NCBI GenBank assembly: GCA_005877855.1 | Contig: VBOF01000154.1 | Span: forward strand, 1 to 6,788 | Direction: 5' to 3' | Origin: Nitrospirota bacterium | Lineage (GTDB): Bacteria; Nitrospirota; Nitrospiria; Nitrospirales; NS-4 | DNA: 6,788 bases | Made by a program: the position numbers and the translations under genes | Part shown: in pieces, positions 1 to 6,569 of the stretch | Position numbering within the stretch: position 1 is the first letter of the stretch | Layout of the letters: each line of letters starts with the position of its first letter | Notes under the pieces: model-generated | What the model was told of the DNA's origin: nothing | Database searches by the model: none | What the model saw: only the letters and a program-made list of their open reading frames with translations

Positions 1-290
1 TCGACCCGGTACAGCAGCGGCGCCACCAGCAACTTCGGATACCGCAGGCGCAGCCGCTTGGCCTCGCTCAACACGAAGTCCACCTCATTGCCGATCTCGT
101 ACATGGGGGCAAAATGCATGAAGTGGGTTTCCGCCCACTCCCGATCCCAGCCCGCATGGTCGACGAGACCGGCAATGAACCGTTCGCGCTTGCTCATGAG
201 ATTGACCATGCCGCAGTTGGTATGGGCCAGCAGCGCGATCATGGCAACCTCAAAAAAAATCGCATGCACACTTTGGCCGAAGGCTATCAC
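1..290 (-). CDS. Beta-carbonic-anhydrase-like protein, partial (runs off left edge)
   Basis: Open frame on the minus strand continuing past the left edge; 96 codons are visible from a GTG at 288-290. The core HTNCGM (residues 23-28 from that GTG) fits the His-x-x-Cys zinc-ligand motif of beta-carbonic anhydrases, which interconvert CO2 and bicarbonate. The later stretch ending YPKLLVAPLLYRV fits the strand and helix region that follows in that family. The GTG overlaps the PII stop as GTGA. A second start is the ATG at 240-242, with GAGG five bases upstream. An in-frame stop at 294-296 means neither start leaves room for the family's N-terminal Cys-x-Asp-x-Arg ligand segment, normally some 50 residues before His-x-x-Cys. 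A run of eight A (252-259) is a possible frameshift site, but neither other frame restores the motif. The gene is therefore 5'-truncated, a non-catalytic relative, or misread. Family call is moderately sure; catalytic activity is doubtful. Confidence 0.55.
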   Translation of the reverse strand, partial: MIAFGQSVHAIFFEVAMIALLAHTNCGMVNLMSKRERFIAGLVDHAGWDREWAETHFMHFAPMYEIGNEVDFVLSEAKRLRLRYPKLLVAPLLYRV

Positions 291-628
291 CCGTCACTGG
301 ATGGCGCAGAAAAGTGTTCGCGGCGGCTGACGGCAACGTCAGAGACAAACATGACCCCGGAGTATCGGTCGAAGATCGGCTTCAAGCCGGCCAGAATTGG
401 CTCCACCTTCTCTTGTGGAACGACGGTCATCAGCATCACCAGGCTGTCCATCTCATTGAACATCGGATGGGCTGTATGAAAGCCGTGGTGTCCTTTTCCC
501 GAAATGTTGTGGATGATCGTGTAGCCAGTCGCCTTGATGTTGTCCAGCAAATCGGTCACAAATTTCACCTGCTCGCCCTGAATGATGATCCTGATCTCCT
601 TCATGGGATGAAGCGTGAGGCCGTTCAT
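287..628 (-). CDS. PII-like signalling protein of the inorganic-carbon type (SbtB/CPII-like)
   Basis: A 113-residue protein with PII-like layout: first strand KEIRIIIQG (10-18), helix VKFVTDLLDNIKATGY, a short T-loop region with GKGHHGF (44-50), the strand LVMLMTVVP (63-71), second helix EPILAGLKPIF, and the C-terminal strand GVMFVSDVAVSRREHF (91-106). Compared with GlnB, the T-loop is shorter with no uridylylated tyrosine, and the B-loop TGxxGxGK nucleotide motif is absent. This matches the PII-like proteins found beside bicarbonate transporters and carboxysome genes, which bind adenylates or bicarbonate. The likely role is to tune the DAB pump to carbon or energy status; ligand and partner are inferred. 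ATG at 626-628 overlaps the dabA stop as ATGA. A perfect AAGGAGGAG eight bases upstream supports this start over the internal Met9. The gene ends at the GTGA overlap with the CA-like frame. Confidence 0.85.
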   Translation of the reverse strand: MNGLTLHPMKEIRIIIQGEQVKFVTDLLDNIKATGYTIIHNISGKGHHGFHTAHPMFNEMDSLVMLMTVVPQEKVEPILAGLKPIFDRYSGVMFVSDVAVSRREHFSAPSSDG

Positions 629-3600
629 AAGCTGTGCTCCTCCTTTAAAAACATTTTCGTCTCAAGGGACGGGCTTCCATTTTTGAAGGGCGTCCATCCC
701 TGCTTCGGAATATAGCGATAAAAGATTTTCTCTTCCGGATCAAGCGCCGCCAGGCGGACCCATTCGTTATCGTAAAAATGCTGAAGGACATGGTGACGCC
801 GGATGACCTGGCTGATCCGTTCCCTGGGCGCTTCAATCAGGGTGAGCAGACGCATGGGCTCATGATAAGGCCGCGGCCCGTCCATGACGGTCTGCCAGGC
901 CAGCCCGGTGCGCAGATCGCTCTGGGGTCCGGACACGATCCCGACCCGGCCCACCACATTATGGTAAATTTTACTTCCACTGCCATAGACCTCGTTATCC
1001 ACCGTGGAAAAATAATGCTCCATGTTGATCCATTGACCGACCACCTGCGGGCCTGTCATCACGATCTCCAGCAGCCGGCCTGTAGGATCTTCCCCATAAT
1101 CATACGAATGCAGAAAAACCCGTCCCTCAAGATGGACCCCCCTGGTCAGGTCACGACGCCCAATGATAAACGCCGCGTTGCCCGACAGCCCCCATTCCGG
1201 CCGGACCTGGCTCCAGTCACCACTCCGTCTGCGCGTCTCCCGCGCCGCTCTAGAGGGTGTCAGGGTGGTTTTGATCTCTGGAAATCGAGAGCATCGTTCC
1301 TGGCTGTTGTGAAGGCCGGCTTCCTCAAGGTCGCGGCTCAGACGGAGCAGATCCTTGAGATGGGTGGCTGGGAGGTCCTCCAGATCGAAGAGTTGCACTT
1401 CATCTGTTGTCGTGTCGTGCTGCCCCGCAATGAAATAGGTGTCCTGGGGAATGGAGAGGCCCTTGTTGGCCAGTTGCTCCCGCACCCGGGGTTTGTTGGC
1501 CATGGCCGCTAGGACGCGCGCATTCGGTTTGCCCACATTGCCGCCACATGCGCCGCAATCGAGAGCCGCCTCGAAGGGATTGTTGTCCGAGCTGCTCCCG
1601 TGGCCGCAGAAGAGGACTAGTCGAGCGAAGTTTCGGGTCAGCCCCATCATCCGGAGCGCGGTCTCCACTGTGAAGGCCTGCTCGCTGAGCGTGAAGCCCG
1701 TTTGCGTGATGCGCTCCATGCGCGTAAAGGCCCAGCCCTGGTTGATCCGGTAGTGACGGCGCAGCTCTTCAACAAAGGCCGCTTCCTCCCCGGCGGAGAG
1801 CGCATAGGAGCGGGACGGTGCCTGCGGGGATTGTTGGTCGGCGCTCTGTTCATCCAACGCCCGACGACGCAGGGCCTCCAGCCGCTCGAGGGACAGATTC
1901 AGATCACGGTCGCCGAACCGTTCCTGAAGGGCCCGGCGAATGGTGGCGCGCTGCTCGGCGGCCAGCATTTCTTCGACTTCATCCCGTGACAGCTTGTCCA
2001 CGGTAAGGGAGGTGGCGACCGGCGGCACGAATATGCGCCGAAGCCGGACGGTCCACTTGCGATACCAGTCGGGGAAGACCGTTTTCCCGATCAACGGCAG
2101 GCTGTAAAACCAGCCGAGCGACTCCACCGCAACATAGGGCGTAACCACATTTTCTTTCAAATCGTGCAGCAGCTCATGCCCCGCATGGAGCAGTTTGGTC
2201 CCGGCTTGGTGCCTGGACAGCAGTTGACCGTGATAGGTTCGGGGGACCTCGCGCACCGCATTCTTGGCCTTCATGATCACTGGAAACTGATCGGTGTCGT
2301 GATGGCTGCCCAGGGCCCGGTAACGGATAAAGACGGTGAAAAAGCCGGCAAAGCCGAACGTGTCATAATCCCCGACGGCCTCCAGGTGGCGCCGGAACGA
2401 CTCGGACCGCACATCGATGCAGAAGATCGCCTGGGCCTGGGGCCGCACCACCCGTTGGCCGTCTTTTACAGCAGCCTGCAGATTGGAAAGATTGGGCCTG
2501 AGCTTGCCGATCAGTTGTTCCTGGTAGCCAGCCTCAAACGCTTTGAGCCACACCGGCCCGTGGTCTGATTCCGAGAAAGCATCGATCCACTCCAGCAGCA
2601 CCCTCAGCTCCTGCGGCGCTGTTTCCATCAGGACGTCGGGGGCGATCTCCAGGGCGTTGGCGAGGGTCCGCAACCGCCATGCCGCAGCGAGCTGTGTCGT
2701 GTGATCACGGCGGGGCCCGAATTGCGCTGCGTATCTGTTTAGAGGGGCTCGCGTCGCCCCCTCATCCGGCAACGCCGGATGAGCCTCTCCCTCACGCGCG
2801 CTGTGCGCGCTGGGTCGCCCCTTCGGGCTCCCGCGCCTCTGCATGTCGGCCGAAATCGCGCCGAAATTTCCATCGATCCCGAGTGCTTCCCGGCAGACCT
2901 TCTGGACCAGCTCGCGTTCATACCAAACGCGCACCGCAAGGTACTGCACCAGATCGACGGGATAGACCTGCTGCCATTCATAGTCCCTCTGATCGGCCCG
3001 CCATTTGATGAAGCCCGCCCAGCCGGGCAGGGCCGCCAGATGCAGTGAGAGATAGTCCTGCCAGACCTCAGAAGGGATGCCGAGCGCCGCAAGGTGCTCG
3101 AGCAGCGCATCCTCCGGGGATGTCGGCAGGCCGGCGATTTTCTGTCGACTGTCCGCGATCCCGCAGGGGGACCATTCCTGTTCGGCCAGAAATTTCCAGG
3201 CCCCGTAAAAACCATTTTCCCGGCCAGGCATGGGCCACGTGGCATGCCCTTCGTCTAAAAAGGCCTCACACCATTTAATCGATTCTCCATTGATCTGGTC
3301 CATTATCTGACTGCCCAGGGTGTAGTCGCACCACGCCGCCAGTGTCGAACGCCGACCGAGAGCGGTCCGCTCCTCATGGACGCCGGCCTCCAGGCTCTCC
3401 CGAATTGCCGGGGGATTCAGCGCAGGGGTGAGATGGTCCGCCAGGGTTTTGATAAGAGTCCGATCCGGGCGACGATTGATCTGGGCGTCGAGCGTCTCTT
3501 CGGCCGGGGCCGTGATCCCCTGAAGCAGATGGGCTCGAAGCACTTCGAAGTGGGAGATCTCGCGCGCCCCCAGCGCCACATGCTTGTCGTGCACAAGCGT

Positions 3601-3876
3601 CTTTAGCGCAGCGTCGATATGATGCGGACGAATCCTGCCGGAGCGGACATAGCCCCGAAAGAGCTCATTGGACAGATAGCCTTTCCCTCCCAGGAGTTGA
3701 TGGCCCCGGCGCACGGCGTCCTCAAAATGGAGATCTTCCAGGCCATGCAGCGGATTGTGATGGACAAAGGTGCGCATGGGCCAGTACTGGGAGATGATCT
3801 CGCTGGAGAGCAGGATCAGCCCTCTGAGCTGCATCCGCCGTGTTTCGCTGTACGGTGCTGTTTCTACTTGTTCCAT
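625..3876 (-). CDS. dabA: DabA, zinc-binding catalytic subunit of the DAB inorganic-carbon pump (DUF2309)
   Basis: A 1083-residue DUF2309 protein. DabA with DabB forms an energy-coupled CO2-to-bicarbonate converter on the cytoplasmic side of the membrane; relatives include MpsB. The beta-CA-like zinc site is complete: Cys486, Asp488 and Arg490 in FCIDVRSE, His759 in FCGHGSSSDNNP, and Cys774 in DCGACGGN. The His-Cys spacing of 15 equals that of the studied Halothiobacillus DabA (H524/C539). The N-terminal SQYWPMRTFVHHNPLHGLED (29-48) is also family-typical. No signal peptide or obvious membrane helix is seen. The ATG lies within the last codons of dabB (13-base overlap), with GGAG at 3885-3888 eight bases upstream; the stop overlaps the PII start as ATGA. 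Residues about 346-379 are a basic, Ala/Pro/Arg-rich insert encoded by a palindromic repeat block and look foreign to the fold. Otherwise the frame is intact, so the gene is likely expressed and under selection, or only recently released from it. Confidence 0.95.
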   Translation of the reverse strand: MEQVETAPYSETRRMQLRGLILLSSEIISQYWPMRTFVHHNPLHGLEDLHFEDAVRRGHQLLGGKGYLSNELFRGYVRSGRIRPHHIDAALKTLVHDKHVALGAREISHFEVLRAHLLQGITAPAEETLDAQINRRPDRTLIKTLADHLTPALNPPAIRESLEAGVHEERTALGRRSTLAAWCDYTLGSQIMDQINGESIKWCEAFLDEGHATWPMPGRENGFYGAWKFLAEQEWSPCGIADSRQKIAGLPTSPEDALLEHLAALGIPSEVWQDYLSLHLAALPGWAGFIKWRADQRDYEWQQVYPVDLVQYLAVRVWYERELVQKVCREALGIDGNFGAISADMQRRGSPKGRPSAHSAREGEAHPALPDEGATRAPLNRYAAQFGPRRDHTTQLAAAWRLRTLANALEIAPDVLMETAPQELRVLLEWIDAFSESDHGPVWLKAFEAGYQEQLIGKLRPNLSNLQAAVKDGQRVVRPQAQAIFCIDVRSESFRRHLEAVGDYDTFGFAGFFTVFIRYRALGSHHDTDQFPVIMKAKNAVREVPRTYHGQLLSRHQAGTKLLHAGHELLHDLKENVVTPYVAVESLGWFYSLPLIGKTVFPDWYRKWTVRLRRIFVPPVATSLTVDKLSRDEVEEMLAAEQRATIRRALQERFGDRDLNLSLERLEALRRRALDEQSADQQSPQAPSRSYALSAGEEAAFVEELRRHYRINQGWAFTRMERITQTGFTLSEQAFTVETALRMMGLTRNFARLVLFCGHGSSSDNNPFEAALDCGACGGNVGKPNARVLAAMANKPRVREQLANKGLSIPQDTYFIAGQHDTTTDEVQLFDLEDLPATHLKDLLRLSRDLEEAGLHNSQERCSRFPEIKTTLTPSRAARETRRRSGDWSQVRPEWGLSGNAAFIIGRRDLTRGVHLEGRVFLHSYDYGEDPTGRLLEIVMTGPQVVGQWINMEHYFSTVDNEVYGSGSKIYHNVVGRVGIVSGPQSDLRTGLAWQTVMDGPRPYHEPMRLLTLIEAPRERISQVIRRHHVLQHFYDNEWVRLAALDPEEKIFYRYIPKQGWTPFKNGSPSLETKMFLKEEHSL
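637..645 (-). promoter_or_regulatory. Strong ribosome binding site for the PII-like gene
   Basis: Minus-strand AAGGAGGAG, inside the last codons of dabA, with eight bases to the ATG at 626-628. It is a near-perfect Shine-Dalgarno and decides the start in favour of the first Met rather than Met9, which has no such site. It would let the small regulator be made at higher levels than the large membrane and catalytic subunits, a plausible inference for a stoichiometric regulator. Confidence 0.75.
2741..2840. repeat. Stacked-hairpin palindromic element inserted in frame in dabA
   Basis: About 100 bases with four successive hairpins: GGGGC/GCCCC (2744-2748 with 2756-2760); a perfect 10-bp stem with 3-base loop (CTCATCCGGC AAC GCCGGATGAG, 2761-2783); GCGCGC/GCGCGC around TGT (2796-2810); and GCCC/GGGC flanked by GGG/CCC (2812-2832). 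The ends carry AGAGG (2741-2745) and CCTCT (2836-2840) as short inverted repeats. GTCGCCCC occurs twice (2753-2760 and 2814-2821, the latter GGTCGCCCC). The block reads through in frame as residues 346-379 of DabA, a low-complexity basic segment. It resembles the small intergenic palindromic repeats of many bacterial genomes, some of which (Rickettsia palindromic elements) also sit in genes. Exact ends and family are unknown. Confidence 0.6.
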
Positions 3877-4697
3877 AGCATTAACTCCATGGCCGTCCGA
3901 TAGCTGTTCGTCAGCGTGTCGGACTCGAAGAATCCGTACGGCGTGATGCCGAGGGCCAGCAGGATCAACAGCACGATCAGCAAGGGGGCGACTTCGGTGG
4001 GACGTAAATCCTCATACCGAATGTCCGAGCGGTGCGGGCCGAAGAGGAGCCGTTGCATCAGCCTGAACAAATACCACGACGCTGCAAGCCAAGTGAGCAG
4101 GATGACCATTAGATCCCAGGAGATGACGATGGACGGGTGGAGCAGTATGGCCATGTAACCGGAAAACAGGCCGAATGGAGGCAGGCCTACGGCCGCCATC
4201 ACCAGCAGTGACAGCAAGATGGCAAAGCGGGGCATGGGCCGCGCCAGCCCGCCGATCTGGTTCAGATCGAGGTCGCCATACCGCACCTGCACGCGATGCC
4301 ATGCCAGGAACAGCCCGCCGATGACAAGCGCCACCGCGCTGGTGTACACGGCCGCCTGGGGAGTAGAGGTCCCGGTGACCGCCAGATACCACCACAGAAT
4401 GGAAAAGAAGGCGAGGCTGGCGTAGGCCAACAGGCGAGTTACTCTGAACTGAACCAGGGCTTTGAGCGACCCATAGAGGGCGCCGAACAATGCCAGCACG
4501 CTCACGCCTTTGAGAAACTCCGCGGGCATTTCGGGAAGAAGGCCCATCAGCCCGTACAGCCCCACGGTCGGCAGCAGGATGGCAAGGCACATGGGCAAAT
4601 ATCCTGGCAGACGGGTCAGGGCGGCCACGTAGACCCCATGCAGGGGAAACAGAGGGATCATGAGAGCAGCAACAAAAAATAGGGTGATGTTTGCAGC
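3864..4697 (-). other. NuoM-like module fused to the C-terminus of DabB
   Basis: Residues about 365-625 of the C-terminal fragment align by eye with the second half (about TM7-14) of NuoM rather than with NuoL. LMIPLFPLHGVYVAALTRLP (376-395) sits where NuoM has its pre-TM8 PFHxWLPDAH segment. LYGSLKALVQFRVTRLLAYAS (438-458) matches the NuoM stretch before the TM10 region. IGGLARPMPRFAILLSLL (512-529), LPPFGLFSGYMAIL (536-549) and SWYLFRLMQRLLFGP (571-585) are close to the NuoM C-terminal pattern. The residues that carry protons in NuoM appear lost: Pro407 in AILLPTVGLYG where NuoM has a TM8 lysine, and SGYMA where NuoM has the TM12 Glu. This suggests a structural rather than pumping role. Based on memory of family patterns, not an alignment. 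Confidence 0.6.
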
Positions 4698-5789
4698 CGA
4701 CAGTTCCCCCGTCCAAACCGCCGCAGGCAGGACCAGGCCAAGGGCGATCAGACCTGCGACATACGGGAAGAGCCTGCTCGTATCCAGCCGATGGGCCACG
4801 CGCGTGAAGCCCCGCCCGAGTCTGAGAGCGAGGGCATCCACATAGAGGCGGTTCATGAAGAACAGATAGAAGCGGGTCTGCACCCCGTTCACCCAATCCG
4901 GCATTCGAAGCGATCGTCCATGACCCTTCGCATAGATGAAGACCCAGCCCAGGATGACGGCCAGGGCCGTCGCTCCTACCATGACATCGAACAGCCACCT
5001 CGGCAAGGCGGCGGCCTGGAAGTACGCGGCTACCTCGCCCGGAGCCGGATAGAGGAAATAGGTGAAGGCCTGCACCGCCAGCAGATAGGTCGAGACCACC
5101 AGGAGCAGTGTTAGGAGCATGAGCGCCGCCACCTTCCGTGAGGCGACCGCCCGTAGACGGTAGAGCGTCAGGATCGCCTGGGAGGAGGTGACCCAACTAA
5201 AGAAAAGAAAAATCACGACTCCCTGCGAATTCCTCAAGGGGAGGCTCAAGACGCCGTGGGCGGCCAGCAGAATGATCAGGGGGAGGATGAGCGTCGTGAT
5301 AAATCCGGTGAGCCAGGTCAGGAGCGAAAAGTCCGTCTGCTCCACGGTTTCGTCTTTGGGAGGGAGCCTCGGTTCCTGGCGGGCTGCATGGATCACATGG
5401 CCGCAGTTGAGGAAGATCGTGGCCTTAAACAGACCGTGCGCGATCAGATGAAAAATCGCCAGGGCGAAGGCCCCCAGCCCGCACTCCATGATCATGTAGC
5501 CCATCTGCCCTATGGTTGAGAAGCCCAACATCGTCTTGATATCTGACTGCGTCAGCATGATGGCTGCTGCGACGATCGCTGTGAGGCCGCCGATCACGAA
5601 GGCCAGGTGCAACGTGTCGGGAGCGAGTCCGTAAAGCGGCGCAAGCCGGTTGATCAGAAACCCGCCCGCATTGATGATTCCTGCATGCAGAAGGGCATGG
5701 ACCGGTGTGGGGGCGTAGAGGGATCCGGGCAGCCACACATGCATCGGGAACTGGGCCGACTTGCTCATGGCCCCGATGAAGATCAGCAA
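3864..5789 (-). CDS. dabB: DabB C-terminal fragment: NuoL core fused to a NuoM-like C-terminal module
   Basis: 641 residues from a TTG at 5787-5789; the same frame is open back to 5849, and the TTG is probably an internal Leu. GAMSKSAQFPMHVWLP (6-21) holds the channel lysine of NuoL TM7 (Lys10 here), and VHALLHAGIINAGG (30-43) the TM8 histidine. TQSDIKTMLGFSTIGQMGYM (80-99) and AIFHLIAHGLFKAT (111-124) are NuoL signatures. FFMNRLYVDAL (310-320) resembles the NuoL C-terminal end. The protein then continues for about 275 residues with NuoM-like sequence. In a DAB complex this subunit couples ion flow to CO2 hydration by DabA. The stop TAG lies 10 bases inside dabA. Without its N-terminal helices this part is unlikely to fold as a working channel unless it joins the fragment encoded upstream. 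Confidence 0.75.
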   Translation of the reverse strand: MLIFIGAMSKSAQFPMHVWLPGSLYAPTPVHALLHAGIINAGGFLINRLAPLYGLAPDTLHLAFVIGGLTAIVAAAIMLTQSDIKTMLGFSTIGQMGYMIMECGLGAFALAIFHLIAHGLFKATIFLNCGHVIHAARQEPRLPPKDETVEQTDFSLLTWLTGFITTLILPLIILLAAHGVLSLPLRNSQGVVIFLFFSWVTSSQAILTLYRLRAVASRKVAALMLLTLLLVVSTYLLAVQAFTYFLYPAPGEVAAYFQAAALPRWLFDVMVGATALAVILGWVFIYAKGHGRSLRMPDWVNGVQTRFYLFFMNRLYVDALALRLGRGFTRVAHRLDTSRLFPYVAGLIALGLVLPAAVWTGELSAANITLFFVAALMIPLFPLHGVYVAALTRLPGYLPMCLAILLPTVGLYGLMGLLPEMPAEFLKGVSVLALFGALYGSLKALVQFRVTRLLAYASLAFFSILWWYLAVTGTSTPQAAVYTSAVALVIGGLFLAWHRVQVRYGDLDLNQIGGLARPMPRFAILLSLLVMAAVGLPPFGLFSGYMAILLHPSIVISWDLMVILLTWLAASWYLFRLMQRLLFGPHRSDIRYEDLRPTEVAPLLIVLLILLALGITPYGFFESDTLTNSYRTAMELMLWNK

Positions 5790-5814
5790 GGTTATGGCAG
5801 TGACAGCGCTGATC

Positions 5815-6357
5815 TCAAACCCGCTGCCAGGCCATAGCGAAAAGGTGCATCACGGCATACGTTTTGAAGGCGCCCTCGATGGTTGGGGGATGTGAATAAT
5901 GATAGGAAAGGAGGTATAAGAGCCAGCTCAGGAGTTGCCAGAAGATGAAGAGCATCAAGATGTTAGCGCTTGAGACCATGCACAGAAGCACAAAATTGGT
6001 GAGGGCCAGAAGAGCGTGGAACCTGGCGTAGCCGCGTTCCTGCTGCATGTAGCGCATGGAATAGAGATAGATGATGGTGCTCACACCCGTGATCAGTACC
6101 ATCATGACAGCACTCAGACGATCAACGTAGAAGCCCAACGAGAGAACGGAAAGGCCCGCCGTGCTCGGTTCGTAGAAACGGACGCTTATCGGACCGTTCA
6201 ACGTGACCAGAACCAGCGTCGCGACGGCACCTGCGAAGGCCGCGATAACGGCTGGCGCGGCGATCCTGACACGCCGTTCACGCAGCACGCTGCCAGCGAT
6301 TCCGATCACGATTGCGGCTAGCAGAGGAAGTAGCGGGAAGAGGATCACGTAGGACAT
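5815..6357 (-). CDS. dabB: DabB N-terminal fragment (NuoL TM1-5 region)
   Basis: A 180-residue hydrophobic protein starting MSYVILFPLLPLLAA, the usual NuoL/NdhF N-terminal helix. YVDRLSAVMMVLITGVSTIIYLYSMRYM (77-104) and ERGYARFHALLALTNF (107-122) match the start of the NuoL antiporter domain. The TM5 region reads IFWQLLSWLLYLL (138-150): at the position of the essential Glu144 of E. coli NuoL there is Gln141. The last residues (HLFAMAWQRV) do not fit the family and are read out of frame after the break. The ATG at 6355-6357 has AGGTGA at 6361-6366, a rather close but usable ribosome site. As written it would give five or so membrane helices without the lysine-bearing channel half. Confidence 0.7.
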   Translation of the reverse strand: MSYVILFPLLPLLAAIVIGIAGSVLRERRVRIAAPAVIAAFAGAVATLVLVTLNGPISVRFYEPSTAGLSVLSLGFYVDRLSAVMMVLITGVSTIIYLYSMRYMQQERGYARFHALLALTNFVLLCMVSSANILMLFIFWQLLSWLLYLLSYHYSHPPTIEGAFKTYAVMHLFAMAWQRV

Positions 6358-6519
6358 GGCTCACCTGGAACTCTTTGCAATGCAGAAGACGACACGTGGA
6401 AGTTCTCGGCAGCGAGCGTGAGCTTCGAATGGAGGATGTGGCGCATGGTCCCCGTGATGGGGAAGTCAGCCCTAACCTGGGCGTCGGCAAGCAGCATAAG
6501 AGTCCGTGGTTTATGGCAT
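6358..6519. other. Region between terminator and dabB; no gene recognised
   Basis: About 160 bases. No frame resembles a known protein and I found no convincing -35/-10 pair on the minus strand; TATGCT at 6494-6499 is a weak -10-like hexamer with no matching -35. A short hairpin (TCCCC/GGGGA, around 6447-6461) is present. Whatever starts dabB transcription downstream of the terminator must lie here, unless the operon is transcribed through the terminator from further right. Confidence 0.4.
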
Positions 6520-6569
6520 AAAAAAAGCCAGCCGGCTCCTCACTCTTTCCAAGGGGTGTCCAGCTGGCT
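6520..6569 (-). terminator. Rho-independent terminator, leftward
   Basis: Minus-strand stem AGCCAGCTGG (6560-6569) pairs with CCGGCTGGCT (6526-6535) over ten positions, one being U-G, followed immediately by seven T (6520-6526, the first also closing the stem). The loop is long (about 24 bases). The wobble pair is only tolerated in the minus-strand RNA and the T-run lies only on that side, so the direction is clear. It sits 163 bases before dabB, so it either ends a gene to the right or acts as a conditional stop in the dabB leader. Confidence 0.75.

Larger units (their letters stand above)
3864..6357 (-). pseudogene. dabB: dabB, NuoL/NuoM-like membrane subunit, interrupted by frameshift and internal loss
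   Basis: The two membrane-protein frames at 5815-6357 and 3864-5849 are consecutive parts of one NuoL-like subunit. The first ends right after the TM5 region and FKTYAVM, where NuoL continues with its next transmembrane helix. The second picks up at GFEISAVTAITLL, just before the helix with the channel lysine. Compared with NuoL, where about 55 residues lie between these points and the lysine, only about 29 can be read here, so roughly 25 residues (one helix) are gone and the phase is changed. The second frame has a stop at 5850-5852 and the first at 5815-5817, so neither reads through. The gene directly precedes dabA with a 13-base overlap, the position expected for dabB. Either it is a real inactivating deletion, a tolerated split, or a base-calling or assembly fault at the junction. 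Confidence 0.75.

Noticed and set aside
314..715. Plus-strand frame opposite the PII-like gene
   Set aside because: Antisense to a clearly recognisable PII-like protein; no own ribosome site or motif seen.
778..1512. Plus-strand frame of 244 codons
   Set aside because: Antisense to the conserved C-terminal part of DabA including its zinc site; no family features of its own.
2761..2832. Hairpins in dabA read as a terminator or CRISPR-type repeat
   Set aside because: No T-run follows on either strand and there are no regularly spaced identical repeats; an inserted palindromic element explains it better.
4012..5196. Long minus-strand frame of 394 codons within dabB
   Set aside because: It overlaps the NuoL/NuoM-like frame in another phase; its reading is rich in Gly/Arg/Pro/His with no membrane pattern or family motif, as expected for a GC-rich shadow.
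6278..6521. Small frames on both strands upstream of dabB (minus 6278-6490, plus 6312-6521)
   Set aside because: Arg/Ser-rich readings with no recognisable domain, and they overlap the dabB start; no support as genes.
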